Source: Nansenia antarctica (taxonomy: Eukaryota > Chordata > Actinopteri > Argentiniformes > Microstomatidae). Taken from it: a stretch of 64,000 nucleotides of DNA. Under the pieces are notes generated by a model that had not been told where the DNA came from, ran no database searches, and saw only the letters and a program-made list of their open reading frames with translations. Numbering within the stretch: position 1 is the first letter of the stretch; each line of letters opens with the position of its first letter. Both the position numbers and the translations under genes were made by a program. The DNA lies in the NCBI GenBank assembly GCA_963989245.1, contig OZ022353.1:25990024-26054023 (forward strand), read 5' to 3'. Below, one piece after another: positions 32,922-45,634 of the stretch.

Positions 32922-35900
32922 GTGTGCAGCCTTTTGCTCAAAAGTAATCAACGTTTCGTTTTCAGAGTCTCTTTTGACAATCACTTCGAGAGCTGTTTTC
33001 AGTCATTAATGGAGCTGTTCTGAAAGTGTCCAAGCGGCCTGTTCTTAGAGTGGACTGTTTTTTGCATTCGTTCTCAAGTTAAATCAAACTATCAAAGTGT
33101 TGTTTTCTGCCTTTCACGAGCACATTTTGACTTGTTGTTGAATAATCCTATAATGTTACTCTAAATGACAATCAGAGCAACTTGAATTGCGTGTGTGCAG
33201 CCTTTTGCTCAAAAGTAATCAACGTTTCGTTTTCAGAGTCTCTTTTGACAATCTCTTCGAGAGCTGTTTTCAGTCATTAACAGAGCTGTTCTGAAAGTGT
33301 CCAAGCGGCCTGTTCTGAGAGTGGACTGTTTTTGCATTCGTTCTCAAGTTCTATCAGTGTTGTTTTCTGCTTTTCTGGAGCACATTTTGACTTGTTGCTG
33401 AATGCTCCTATAATGTAACTCTAAATGACAATCAGAGCAACTTGAATTGCGTGTGTGCAGCCTTTTGCTCAAAAGTGATCAACGTTTCGTTTTCGGAGTC
33501 TCTTTTGACAATCTCTTCGAGAGCTGTTTTCAGTCATTAACAGAGCTGTTCTGAAAGTGTCCAAGCGGCCTGTTCTTAGAGTGGACTGTTTTTTGCATTC
33601 GTTCTCAAGTTATATCAAACTATCAAAGTGTTATTTTCTGCCTTTCACGAGCACATTTTGACTTGTTGTTGAATAATCCTATAATGTAACTCTAAATGAC
33701 AATCAGAGCAACTTGAATTGCGTGTGTGCAGCCTTTTGCTCAAAAGTGATCAACGTTTCGTTTTCAGAGTCTCTTTTGACAATCTCTTCGAGAGCTGTTT
33801 TCAGTCATTAACAGAGCTGTTCTGAAAGTGTCCAAGCGGCCTGTTCTGAGAGTGGACTGTTTTTTGCATTCGTTCTCAAGTTATATCAAACTATCAAAGT
33901 GTTGTTTTCTGCCTTTCACGAGCACATTTTGACTTGTTGTTGAATAATCCTATAATGTAACTCTAAATTACAATCAGAGCAACTTGAATTGCGTGTGTGC
34001 AGCCTTTTGCTCAAAAGTGATCAACGTTTCGTTTTCGGAGTCTCTTTTGACAATCTCTTCGAGAGCTGTTTTCAGTCATTAACAGAGCTGTTCTGAAAGT
34101 GTCCAAGCGGCCTGTTCTTAGAGTGGACTGTTTTTTGCATTCGTTCTCAAGTTATATCAAACTATCAAAGTGTTATTTTCTGCCTTTCACGAGCACATTT
34201 TGACTTGTTGTTGAATAATCCTATAATGTAACTCTAAATGACAATCAGAGCAACTTGAATTGCGTGTGTGCAGCCTTTTGCTCAAAAGTGATCAACGTTT
34301 CGTTTTCAGAGTCTCTTTTGACAATCTCTTCGAGAGCTGTTTTCAGTCATTAACAGAGCTGTTCTGAAAGTGTCCAAGCGGCCTGTTCTGAGAGTGGACT
34401 GTTTTTTGCATTCGTTCTCAAGTTATATCAAACTATCAAAGTGTTGTTTTCTGCCTTTCACGAGCACATTTTGACTTGTTGTTGAATAATCCTATAATGT
34501 AACTCTAAATGACAATCAGAGCAACTTGAATTGCGTGTGTGCAGCCTTTTGCTCAAAAGTGATCAACGTTTCGTTTTCAGAGTCTCTTTTGACAATCTCT
34601 TCGAGAGCTGTTTTCAGTCATTAACAGAGCTGTTCTGAAAGTGTCCAAGCGGCCTGTTCTTAGAGTGGACTGTTTTTTGCATTCGTTCTCAAGTTATATC
34701 AAACTATCAAAGTGTTGTTTTCTGCCTTTCACGAGCACATTTTGACTTGTTGTTGAATAATCCTATAATGTTACTCTAAATGACAATCAGAGCAACTTGA
34801 ATTGCGTGTGTGCAGCCTTTTGCTCAAAAGTAATCAACGTTTCGTTTTCAGAGTCTCTTTTGACAATCACTTCGAGAGCTGTTTTCAGTCATTAATGGAG
34901 CTGTTCTGAAAGTGTCCAAGCGGCCTGTTCTTAGAGTGGACTGTTTTTTGCATTCGTTCTCAAGTTAAATCAAACTATCAAAGTGTTGTTTTCTGCCTTT
35001 CACGAGCACATTTTGACTTGTTGTTGAATAATCCTATAATGTTACTCTAAATGACAATCAGAGCAACTTGAATTGCGTGTGTGCAGCCTTTTGCTCAAAA
35101 GTAATCAACGTTTCGTTTTCAGAGTCTCTTTTGACAATCTCTTCGAGAGCTGTTTTCAGTCATTAACAGAGCTGTTCTGAAAGTGTCCAAGCGGCCTGTT
35201 CTGAGAGTGGACTGTTTTTGCATTCGTTCTCAAGTTCTATCAGTGTTGTTTTCTGCTTTTCTGGAGCACATTTTGACTTGTTGCTGAATGCTCCTATAAT
35301 GTAACTCTAAATGACAATCAGAGCAACTTGAATTGCGTGTGTGCAGCCTTTTGCTCAAAAGTGATCAACGTTTCGTTTTCGGAGTCTCTTTTGACAATCT
35401 CTTCGAGAGCTGTTTTCAGTCATTAACAGAGCTGTTCTGAAAGTGTCCAAGCGGCCTGTTCTTAGAGTGGACTGTTTTTTGCATTCGTTCTCAAGTTATA
35501 TCAAACTATCAAAGTGTTATTTTCTGCCTTTCACGAGCACATTTTGACTTGTTGTTGAATAATCCTATAATGTAACTCTAAATGACAATCAGAGCAACTT
35601 GAATTGCGTGTGTGCAGCCTTTTGCTCAAAAGTGATCAACGTTTCGTTTTCAGAGTCTCTTTTGACAATCTCTTCGAGAGCTGTTTTCAGTCATTAACAG
35701 AGCTGTTCTGAAAGTGTCCAAGCGGCCTGTTCTGAGAGTGGACTGTTTTTTGCATTCGTTCTCAAGTTATATCAAACTATCAAAGTGTTGTTTTCTGCCT
35801 TTCACGAGCACATTTTGACTTGTTGTTGAATAATCCTATAATGTAACTCTAAATGACAATCAGAGCAACTTGAATTGCGTGTGTGCAGCCTTTTGCTCAA

Positions 35901-37766
35901 AAGTGATCAACGTTTCGTTTTCAGAGTCTCTTTTGACAATCTCTTCGAGAGCTGTTTTCAGTCATTAACAGAGCTGTTCTGAAAGTGTCCAAGCGGCCTG
36001 TTCTTAGAGTGGACTGTTTTTTGCATTCGTTCTCAAGTTATATCAAACTATCAAAGTGTTGTTTTCTGCCTTTCACGAGCACATTTTGACTTGTTGTTGA
36101 ATAATCCTATAATGTAACTCTAAATGACAATCAGAGCAACTTGAATTGCGTGTGTGCAGCCTTTTGCTCAAAAGTGATCAACGTTTCGTTTTCGGAGTCT
36201 CTTTTGACAATCTCTTCGAGAGCTGTTTTCAGTCATTAACAGAGCTGTTCTGAAAGTGTCCAAGCGGCCTGTTCTGAGAGTGGACTGTTTTTTGCATTCG
36301 TTCTCAAGTTATATCAAACTATCAAAGTGTTGTTTTCTGCCTTTCACGAGCACATTTTGACTTGTTGTTGAATAATCCTATAATGTAACTCTAAATGACA
36401 ATCAGAGCAACTTGAATTGCGTGTGTGCAGCCTTTTGCTCAAAAGTGATCAACGTTTCGTTTTCAGAGTCTCTTTTGACAATCTCTTCGAGAGCTGTTTT
36501 CAGTCATTAACAGAGCTGTTCTGAAAGTGTCCAAGCGGCCTGTTCTTAGAGTGGACTGTTTTTTGCATTCGTTCTCAAGTTATATCAAACTATCAAAGTG
36601 TTGTTTTCTGCCTTTCACGAGCACATTTTGACTTGTTGTTGAATAATCCTATAATGTTACTCTAAATGACAATCAGAGCAACTTGAATTGCGTGTGTGCA
36701 GCCTTTTGCTCAAAAGTAATCAACGTTTCGTTTTCAGAGTCTCTTTTGACAATCACTTCGAGAGCTGTTTTCAGTCATTAATGGAGCTGTTCTGAAAGTG
36801 TCCAAGCGGCCTGTTCTTAGAGTGGACTGTTTTTTGCATTCGTTCTCAAGTTAAATCAAACTATCAAAGTGTTGTTTTCTGCCTTTCACGAGCACATTTT
36901 GACTTGTTGTTGAATAATCCTATAATGTTACTCTAAATGACAATCAGAGCAACTTGAATTGCGTGTGTGCAGCCTTTTGCTCAAAAGTAATCAACGTTTC
37001 GTTTTCAGAGTCTCTTTTGACAATCTCTTCGAGAGCTGTTTTCAGTCATTAACAGAGCTGTTCTGAAAGTGTCCAAGCGGCCTGTTCTGAGAGTGGACTG
37101 TTTTTGCATTCGTTCTCAAGTTCTATCAGTGTTGTTTTCTGCTTTTCTGGAGCACATTTTGACTTGTTGCTGAATGCTCCTATAATGTAACTCTAAATGA
37201 CAATCAGAGCAACTTGAATTGCGTGTGTGCAGCCTTTTGCTCAAAAGTGATCAACGTTTCGTTTTCGGAGTCTCTTTTGACAATCTCTTCGAGAGCTGTT
37301 TTCAGTCATTAACAGAGCTGTTCTGAAAGTGTCCAAGCGGCCTGTTCTTAGAGTGGACTGTTTTTTGCATTCGTTCTCAAGTTATATCAAACTATCAAAG
37401 TGTTATTTTCTGCCTTTCACGAGCACATTTTGACTTGTTGTTGAATAATCCTATAATGTAACTCTAAATGACAATCAGAGCAACTTGAATTGCGTGTGTG
37501 CAGCCTTTTGCTCAAAAGTGATCAACGTTTCGTTTTCAGAGTCTCTTTTGACAATCTCTTCGAGAGCTGTTTTCAGTCATTAACAGAGCTGTTCTGAAAG
37601 TGTCCAAGCGGCCTGTTCTGAGAGTGGACTGTTTTTTGCATTCGTTCTCAAGTTATATCAAACTATCAAAGTGTTGTTTTCTGCCTTTCACGAGCACATT
37701 TTGACTTGTTGTTGAATAATCCTATAATGTAACTCTAAATTACAATCAGAGCAACTTGAATTGCGT

Positions 37767-38037
37767 GTGTGCAGCCTTTTGCTCAAAAGTGATCAACGTT
37801 TCGTTTTCGGAGTCTCTTTTGACAATCTCTTCGAGAGCTGTTTTCAGTCATTAACAGAGCTGTTCTGAAAGTGTCCAAGCGGCCTGTTCTTAGAGTGGAC
37901 TGTTTTTTGCATTCGTTCTCAAGTTAAATCAAACTATCAAAGTGTTGTTTTCTGCCTTTCACGAGCACATTTTGACTTGTTGTTGAATAATCCTATAATG
38001 TTACTCTAAATGACAATCAGAGCAACTTGAATTGCGT
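37767..38037 (+). repeat. Hybrid monomer: 43G/125T 5' half, Y 3' half
   Basis: Bases 25G, 43G, 62T, 89-90CA and 125T match the 43G/125T unit that always follows a 246T monomer, while 161A, 181G and 236T match Y. An S monomer follows at 38038, as after any Y. The S-to-S interval is only four monomers (36965 to 38038, 1073 bp), the shortest here. This fits a single unequal crossover between a 43G/125T unit and a downstream Y that deleted the monomers between them. Confidence 0.87.
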
Positions 38038-39110
38038 GTGTGCAGCCTTTTGCTCAAAAGTAATCAACGTTTCGTTTTCAGAGTCTCTTTTGACAATCTC
38101 TTCGAGAGCTGTTTTCAGTCATTAACAGAGCTGTTCTGAAAGTGTCCAAGCGGCCTGTTCTGAGAGTGGACTGTTTTTGCATTCGTTCTCAAGTTCTATC
38201 AGTGTTGTTTTCTGCTTTTCTGGAGCACATTTTGACTTGTTGCTGAATGCTCCTATAATGTAACTCTAAATGACAATCAGAGCAACTTGAATTGCGTGTG
38301 TGCAGCCTTTTGCTCAAAAGTGATCAACGTTTCGTTTTCGGAGTCTCTTTTGACAATCTCTTCGAGAGCTGTTTTCAGTCATTAACAGAGCTGTTCTGAA
38401 AGTGTCCAAGCGGCCTGTTCTTAGAGTGGACTGTTTTTTGCATTCGTTCTCAAGTTATATCAAACTATCAAAGTGTTATTTTCTGCCTTTCACGAGCACA
38501 TTTTGACTTGTTGTTGAATAATCCTATAATGTAACTCTAAATGACAATCAGAGCAACTTGAATTGCGTGTGTGCAGCCTTTTGCTCAAAAGTGATCAACG
38601 TTTCGTTTTCAGAGTCTCTTTTGACAATCTCTTCGAGAGCTGTTTTCAGTCATTAACAGAGCTGTTCTGAAAGTGTCCAAGCGGCCTGTTCTGAGAGTGG
38701 ACTGTTTTTTGCATTCGTTCTCAAGTTATATCAAACTATCAAAGTGTTGTTTTCTGCCTTTCACGAGCACATTTTGACTTGTTGTTGAATAATCCTATAA
38801 TGTAACTCTAAATTACAATCAGAGCAACTTGAATTGCGTGTGTGCAGCCTTTTGCTCAAAAGTGATCAACGTTTCGTTTTCGGAGTCTCTTTTGACAATC
38901 TCTTCGAGAGCTGTTTTCAGTCATTAACAGAGCTGTTCTGAAAGTGTCCAAGCGGCCTGTTCTTAGAGTGGACTGTTTTTTGCATTCGTTCTCAAGTTAT
39001 ATCAAACTATCAAAGTGTTGTTTTCTGCCTTTCACGAGCACATTTTGACTTGTTGTTGAATAATCCTATAATGTAACTCTAAATGACAATCAGAGCAACT
39101 TGAATTGCGT

Positions 39111-42100
39111 GTGTGCAGCCTTTTGCTCAAAAGTGATCAACGTTTCGTTTTCAGAGTCTCTTTTGACAATCTCTTCGAGAGCTGTTTTCAGTCATTAACA
39201 GAGCTGTTCTGAAAGTGTCCAAGCGGCCTGTTCTTAGAGTGGACTGTTTTTTGCATTCGTTCTCAAGTTATATCAAACTATCAAAGTGTTGTTTTCTGCC
39301 TTTCACGAGCACATTTTGACTTGTTGTTGAATAATCCTATAATGTAACTCTAAATGACAATCAGAGCAACTTGAATTGCGTGTGTGCAGCCTTTTGCTCA
39401 AAAGTGATCAACGTTTCGTTTTCGGAGTCTCTTTTGACAATCTCTTCGAGAGCTGTTTTCAGTCATTAACAGAGCTGTTCTGAAAGTGTCCAAGCGGCCT
39501 GTTCTGAGAGTGGACTGTTTTTTGCATTCGTTCTCAAGTTATATCAATCTATCAAAGTGTTGTTTTCTGCCTTTCACGAGCACATTTTGACTTGTTGTTG
39601 AATAATCCTATAATGTAACTCTAAATGACAATCAGAGCAACTTGAATTGCGTGTGTGCAGCCTTTTGCTCAAAAGTGATCAACGTTTCGTTTTCAGAGTC
39701 TCTTTTGACAATCTCTTCGAGAGCTGTTTTCAGTCATTAACAGAGCTGTTCTGAAAGTGTCCAAGCGGCCTGTTCTTAGAGTGGACTGTTTTTTGCATTC
39801 GTTCTCAAGTTATATCAAACTATCAAAGTGTTGTTTTCTGCCTTTCACGAGCACATTTTGACTTGTTGTTGAATAATCCTATAATGTTACTCTAAATGAC
39901 AATCAGAGCAACTTGAATTGCGTGTGTGCAGCCTTTTGCTCAAAAGTAATCAACGTTTCGTTTTCAGAGTCTCTTTTGACAATCACTTCGAGAGCTGTTT
40001 TCAGTCATTAATGGAGCTGTTCTGAAAGTGTCCAAGCGGCCTGTTCTTAGAGTGGACTGTTTTTTGCATTCGTTCTCAAGTTAAATCAAACTATCAAAGT
40101 GTTGTTTTCTGCCTTTCACGAGCACATTTTGACTTGTTGTTGAATAATCCTATAATGTTACTCTAAATGACAATCAGAGCAACTTGAATTGCGTGTGTGC
40201 AGCCTTTTGCTCAAAAGTAATCAACGTTTCGTTTTCAGAGTCTCTTTTGACAATCTCTTCGAGAGCTGTTTTCAGTCATTAACAGAGCTGTTCTGAAAGT
40301 GTCCAAGCGGCCTGTTCTGAGAGTGGACTGTTTTTGCATTCGTTCTCAAGTTCTATCAGTGTTGTTTTCTGCTTTTCTGGAGCACATTTTGACTTGTTGC
40401 TGAATGCTCCTATAATGTAACTCTAAATGACAATCAGAGCAACTTGAATTGCGTGTGTGCAGCCTTTTGCTCAAAAGTGATCAACGTTTCGTTTTCGGAG
40501 TCTCTTTTGACAATCTCTTCGAGAGCTGTTTTCAGTCATTAACAGAGCTGTTCTGAAAGTGTCCAAGCGGCCTGTTCTTAGAGTGGACTGTTTTTTGCAT
40601 TCGTTCTCAAGTTATATCAAACTATCAAAGTGTTATTTTCTGCCTTTCACGAGCACATTTTGACTTGTTGTTGAATAATCCTATAATGTAACTCTAAATG
40701 ACAATCAGAGCAACTTGAATTGCGTGTGTGCAGCCTTTTGCTCAAAAGTGATCAACGTTTCGTTTTCAGAGTCTCTTTTGACAATCTCTTCGAGAGCTGT
40801 TTTCAGTCATTAACAGAGCTGTTCTGAAAGTGTCCAAGCGGCCTGTTCTGAGAGTGGACTGTTTTTTGCATTCGTTCTCAAGTTATATCAAACTATCAAA
40901 GTGTTGTTTTCTGCCTTTCACGAGCACATTTTGACTTGTTGTTGAATAATCCTATAATGTAACTCTAAATTACAATCAGAGCAACTTGAATTGCGTGTGT
41001 GCAGCCTTTTGCTCAAAAGTGATCAACGTTTCGTTTTCGGAGTCTCTTTTGACAATCTCTTCGAGAGCTGTTTTCAGTCATTAACAGAGCTGTTCTGAAA
41101 GTGTCCAAGCGGCCTGTTCTTAGAGTGGACTGTTTTTTGCATTCGTTCTCAAGTTATATCAAACTATCAAAGTGTTATTTTCTGCCTTTCACGAGCACAT
41201 TTTGACTTGTTGTTGAATAATCCTATAATGTAACTCTAAATGACAATCAGAGCAACTTGAATTGCGTGTGTGCAGCCTTTTGCTCAAAAGTGATCAACGT
41301 TTCGTTTTCAGAGTCTCTTTTGACAATCTCTTCGAGAGCTGTTTTCAGTCATTAACAGAGCTGTTCTGAAAGTGTCCAAGCGGCCTGTTCTGAGAGTGGA
41401 CTGTTTTTTGCATTCGTTCTCAAGTTATATCAAACTATCAAAGTGTTGTTTTCTGCCTTTCACGAGCACATTTTGACTTGTTGTTGAATAATCCTATAAT
41501 GTAACTCTAAATGACAATCAGAGCAACTTGAATTGCGTGTGTGCAGCCTTTTGCTCAAAAGTGATCAACGTTTCGTTTTCAGAGTCTCTTTTGACAATCT
41601 CTTCGAGAGCTGTTTTCAGTCATTAACAGAGCTGTTCTGAAAGTGTCCAAGCGGCCTGTTCTTAGAGTGGACTGTTTTTTGCATTCGTTCTCAAGTTATA
41701 TCAAACTATCAAAGTGTTGTTTTCTGCCTTTCACGAGCACATTTTGACTTGTTGTTGAATAATCCTATAATGTAACTCTAAATGACAATCAGAGCAACTT
41801 GAATTGCGTGTGTGCAGCCTTTTGCTCAAAAGTGATCAACGTTTCGTTTTCAGAGTCTCTTTTGACAATCTCTTCGAGAGCTGTTTTCAGTCATTAACAG
41901 AGCTGTTCTGAAAGTGTCCAAGCGGCCTGTTCTTAGAGTGGACTGTTTTTTGCATTCGTTCTCAAGTTATATCAAACTATCAAAGTGTTGTTTTCTGCCT
42001 TTCACGAGCACATTTTGACTTGTTGTTGAATAATCCTATAATGTTACTCTAAATGACAATCAGAGCAACTTGAATTGCGTGTGTGCAGCCTTTTGCTCAA

Positions 42101-45100
42101 AAGTAATCAACGTTTCGTTTTCAGAGTCTCTTTTGACAATCACTTCGAGAGCTGTTTTCAGTCATTAATGGAGCTGTTCTGAAAGTGTCCAAGCGGCCTG
42201 TTCTTAGAGTGGACTGTTTTTTGCATTCGTTCTCAAGTTAAATCAAACTATCAAAGTGTTGTTTTCTGCCTTTCACGAGCACATTTTGACTTGTTGTTGA
42301 ATAATCCTATAATGTTACTCTAAATGACAATCAGAGCAACTTGAATTGCGTGTGTGCAGCCTTTTGCTCAAAAGTAATCAACGTTTCGTTTTCAGAGTCT
42401 CTTTTGACAATCTCTTCGAGAGCTGTTTTCAGTCATTAACAGAGCTGTTCTGAAAGTGTCCAAGCGGCCTGTTCTGAGAGTGGACTGTTTTTGCATTCGT
42501 TCTCAAGTTCTATCAGTGTTGTTTTCTGCTTTTCTGGAGCACATTTTGACTTGTTGCTGAATGCTCCTATAATGTAACTCTAAATGACAATCAGAGCAAC
42601 TTGAATTGCGTGTGTGCAGCCTTTTGCTCAAAAGTGATCAACGTTTCGTTTTCGGAGTCTCTTTTGACAATCTCTTCGAGAGCTGTTTTCAGTCATTAAC
42701 AGAGCTGTTCTGAAAGTGTCCAAGCGGCCTGTTCTTAGAGTGGACTGTTTTTTGCATTCGTTCTCAAGTTATATCAAACTATCAAAGTGTTATTTTCTGC
42801 CTTTCACGAGCACATTTTGACTTGTTGTTGAATAATCCTATAATGTAACTCTAAATGACAATCAGAGCAACTTGAATTGCGTGTGTGCAGCCTTTTGCTC
42901 AAAAGTGATCAACGTTTCGTTTTCAGAGTCTCTTTTGACAATCTCTTCGAGAGCTGTTTTCAGTCATTAACAGAGCTGTTCTGAAAGTGTCCAAGCGGCC
43001 TGTTCTGAGAGTGGACTGTTTTTTGCATTCGTTCTCAAGTTATATCAAACTATCAAAGTGTTGTTTTCTGCCTTTCACGAGCACATTTTGACTTGTTGTT
43101 GAATAATCCTATAATGTAACTCTAAATGACAATCAGAGCAACTTGAATTGCGTGTGTGCAGCCTTTTGCTCAAAAGTGATCAACGTTTCGTTTTCAGAGT
43201 CTCTTTTGACAATCTCTTCGAGAGCTGTTTTCAGTCATTAACAGAGCTGTTCTGAAAGTGTCCAAGCGGCCTGTTCTTAGAGTGGACTGTTTTTTGCATT
43301 CGTTCTCAAGTTATATCAAACTATCAAAGTGTTGTTTTCTGCCTTTCACGAGCACATTTTGACTTGTTGTTGAATAATCCTATAATGTAACTCTAAATGA
43401 CAATCAGAGCAACTTGAATTGCGTGTGTGCAGCCTTTTGCTCAAAAGTGATCAACGTTTCGTTTTCGGAGTCTCTTTTGACAATCTCTTCGAGAGCTGTT
43501 TTCAGTCATTAACAGAGCTGTTCTGAAAGTGTCCAAGCGGCCTGTTCTGAGAGTGGACTGTTTTTTGCATTCGTTCTCAAGTTATATCAAACTATCAAAG
43601 TGTTGTTTTCTGCCTTTCACGAGCACATTTTGACTTGTTGTTGAATAATCCTATAATGTAACTCTAAATGACAATCAGAGCAACTTGAATTGCGTGTGTG
43701 CAGCCTTTTGCTCAAAAGTGATCAACGTTTCGTTTTCAGAGTCTCTTTTGACAATCTCTTCGAGAGCTGTTTTCAGTCATTAACAGAGCTGTTCTGAAAG
43801 TGTCCAAGCGGCCTGTTCTTAGAGTGGACTGTTTTTTGCATTCGTTCTCAAGTTATATCAAACTATCAAAGTGTTGTTTTCTGCCTTTCACGAGCACATT
43901 TTGACTTGTTGTTGAATAATCCTATAATGTAACTCTAAATGACAATCAGAGCAACTTGAATTGCGTGTGTGCAGCCTTTTGCTCAAAAGTGATCAACGTT
44001 TCGTTTTCGGAGTCTCTTTTGACAATCTCTTCGAGAGCTGTTTTCAGTCATTAACAGAGCTGTTCTGAAAGTGTCCAAGCGGCCTGTTCTGAGAGTGGAC
44101 TGTTTTTTGCATTCGTTCTCAAGTTATATCAAACTATCAAAGTGTTGTTTTCTGCCTTTCACGAGCACATTTTGACTTGTTGTTGAATAATCCTATAATG
44201 TAACTCTAAATGACAATCAGAGCAACTTGAATTGCGTGTGTGCAGCCTTTTGCTCAAAAGTGATCAACGTTTCGTTTTCGGAGTCTCTTTTGACAATCTC
44301 TTCGAGAGCTGTTTTCAGTCATTAACAGAGCTGTTCTGAAAGTGTCCAAGCGGCCTGTTCTGAGAGTGGACTGTTTTTTGCATTCGTTCTCAAGTTATAT
44401 CAAACTATCAAAGTGTTGTTTTCTGCCTTTCACGAGCACATTTTGACTTGTTGTTGAATAATCCTATAATGTAACTCTAAATGACAATCAGAGCAACTTG
44501 AATTGCGTGTGTGCAGCCTTTTGCTCAAAAGTGATCAACGTTTCGTTTTCGGAGTCTCTTTTGACAATCTCTTCGAGAGCTGTTTTCAGTCATTAACAGA
44601 GCTGTTCTGAAAGTGTCCAAGCGGCCTGTTCTTAGAGTGGACTGTTTTTTGCATTCGTTCTCAAGTTATATCAAACTATCAAAGTGTTGTTTTCTGCCTT
44701 TCACGAGCACATTTTGACTTGTTGTTGAATAATCCTATAATGTAACTCTAAATGACAATCAGAGCAACTTGAATTGCGTGTGTGCTGCCTTTTGCTCAAA
44801 AGTGATCAACGTTTCGTTTTCAGAGTCTCTTTTGACAATCTCTTCGAGAGCTGTTTTCAGTCATTAACAGAGCTGTTCTGAAAGTGTCCAAGCGGCCTGT
44901 TCTTAGAGTGGACTGTTTTTTGCATTCGTTCTCAAGTTATATCAAACTATCAAAGTGTTGTTTTCTGCCTTTCACGAGCACATTTTGACTTGTTGTTGAA
45001 TAATCCTATAATGTAACTCTAAATGACAATCAGAGCAACTTGAATTGCGTGTGTGCAGCCTTTTGCTCAAAAGTGATCAACGTTTCGTTTTCGGAGTCTC

Positions 45101-45634
45101 TTTTGACAATCTCTTCGAGAGCTGTTTTCAGTCATTAACAGAGCTGTTCTGAAAGTGTCCAAGCGGCCTGTTCTGAGAGTGGACTGTTTTTTGCATTCGT
45201 TGTCAAGTTATATCAAACTATCAAAGTGTTGTTTTCTGCCTTTCACGAGCACATTTTGACTTGTTGTTGAATAATCCTATAATGTAACTCTAAATGACAA
45301 TCAGAGCAACTTGAATTGCGTGTGTGCAGCCTTTTGCTCAAAAGTGATCAACGTTTCGTTTTCAGAGTCTCTTTTGACAATCTCTTCGAGAGCTGTTTTC
45401 AGTCATTAACAGAGCTGTTCTGAAAGTGTCCAAGCGGCCTGTTCTTAGAGTGGACTGTTTTTTGCATTCGTTCTCAAGTTATATCAAACTATCAAAGTGT
45501 TGTTTTCTGCCTTTCACGAGCACATTTTGACTTGTTGTTGAATAATCCTATAATGTAACTCTAAATGACAATCAGAGCAACTTGAATTGCGTGTGTGCAG
45601 CCTTTTGCTCAAAAGTGATCAACGTTTCGTTTTC
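39111..45634 (+). repeat. Long-range duplicated segment, left copy (about 6.5 kb)
   Basis: Twenty-four monomers matching 57462-63985 at a constant offset of 18,351 bp (68 monomers, seven of them short). They share S at 40195/58546 and 42352/60703, 246T at 40971/59322 and ctgcc at 44780/63131. The only differences seen are private bases in this copy: T at 39548 and G at 45202. The match stops at 45635 (A here, G at 63986), near the window end. Confidence 0.87.
43967..45050 (+). repeat. Left-type module (43G/125G pair, 43G/125T, ctgcc) in the right domain
   Basis: Four monomers: two 43G/125G units, one 43G/125T and one ctgcc unit (44780). This order otherwise characterises 5.7-8.9 kb and 11.9-13.5 kb. 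It recurs at 62318-63401. The ctgcc start (monomer base 7 = T) is found only at 7026, 8652, 13237, 44780 and 63131, always after a 43G/125T unit. Confidence 0.85.
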
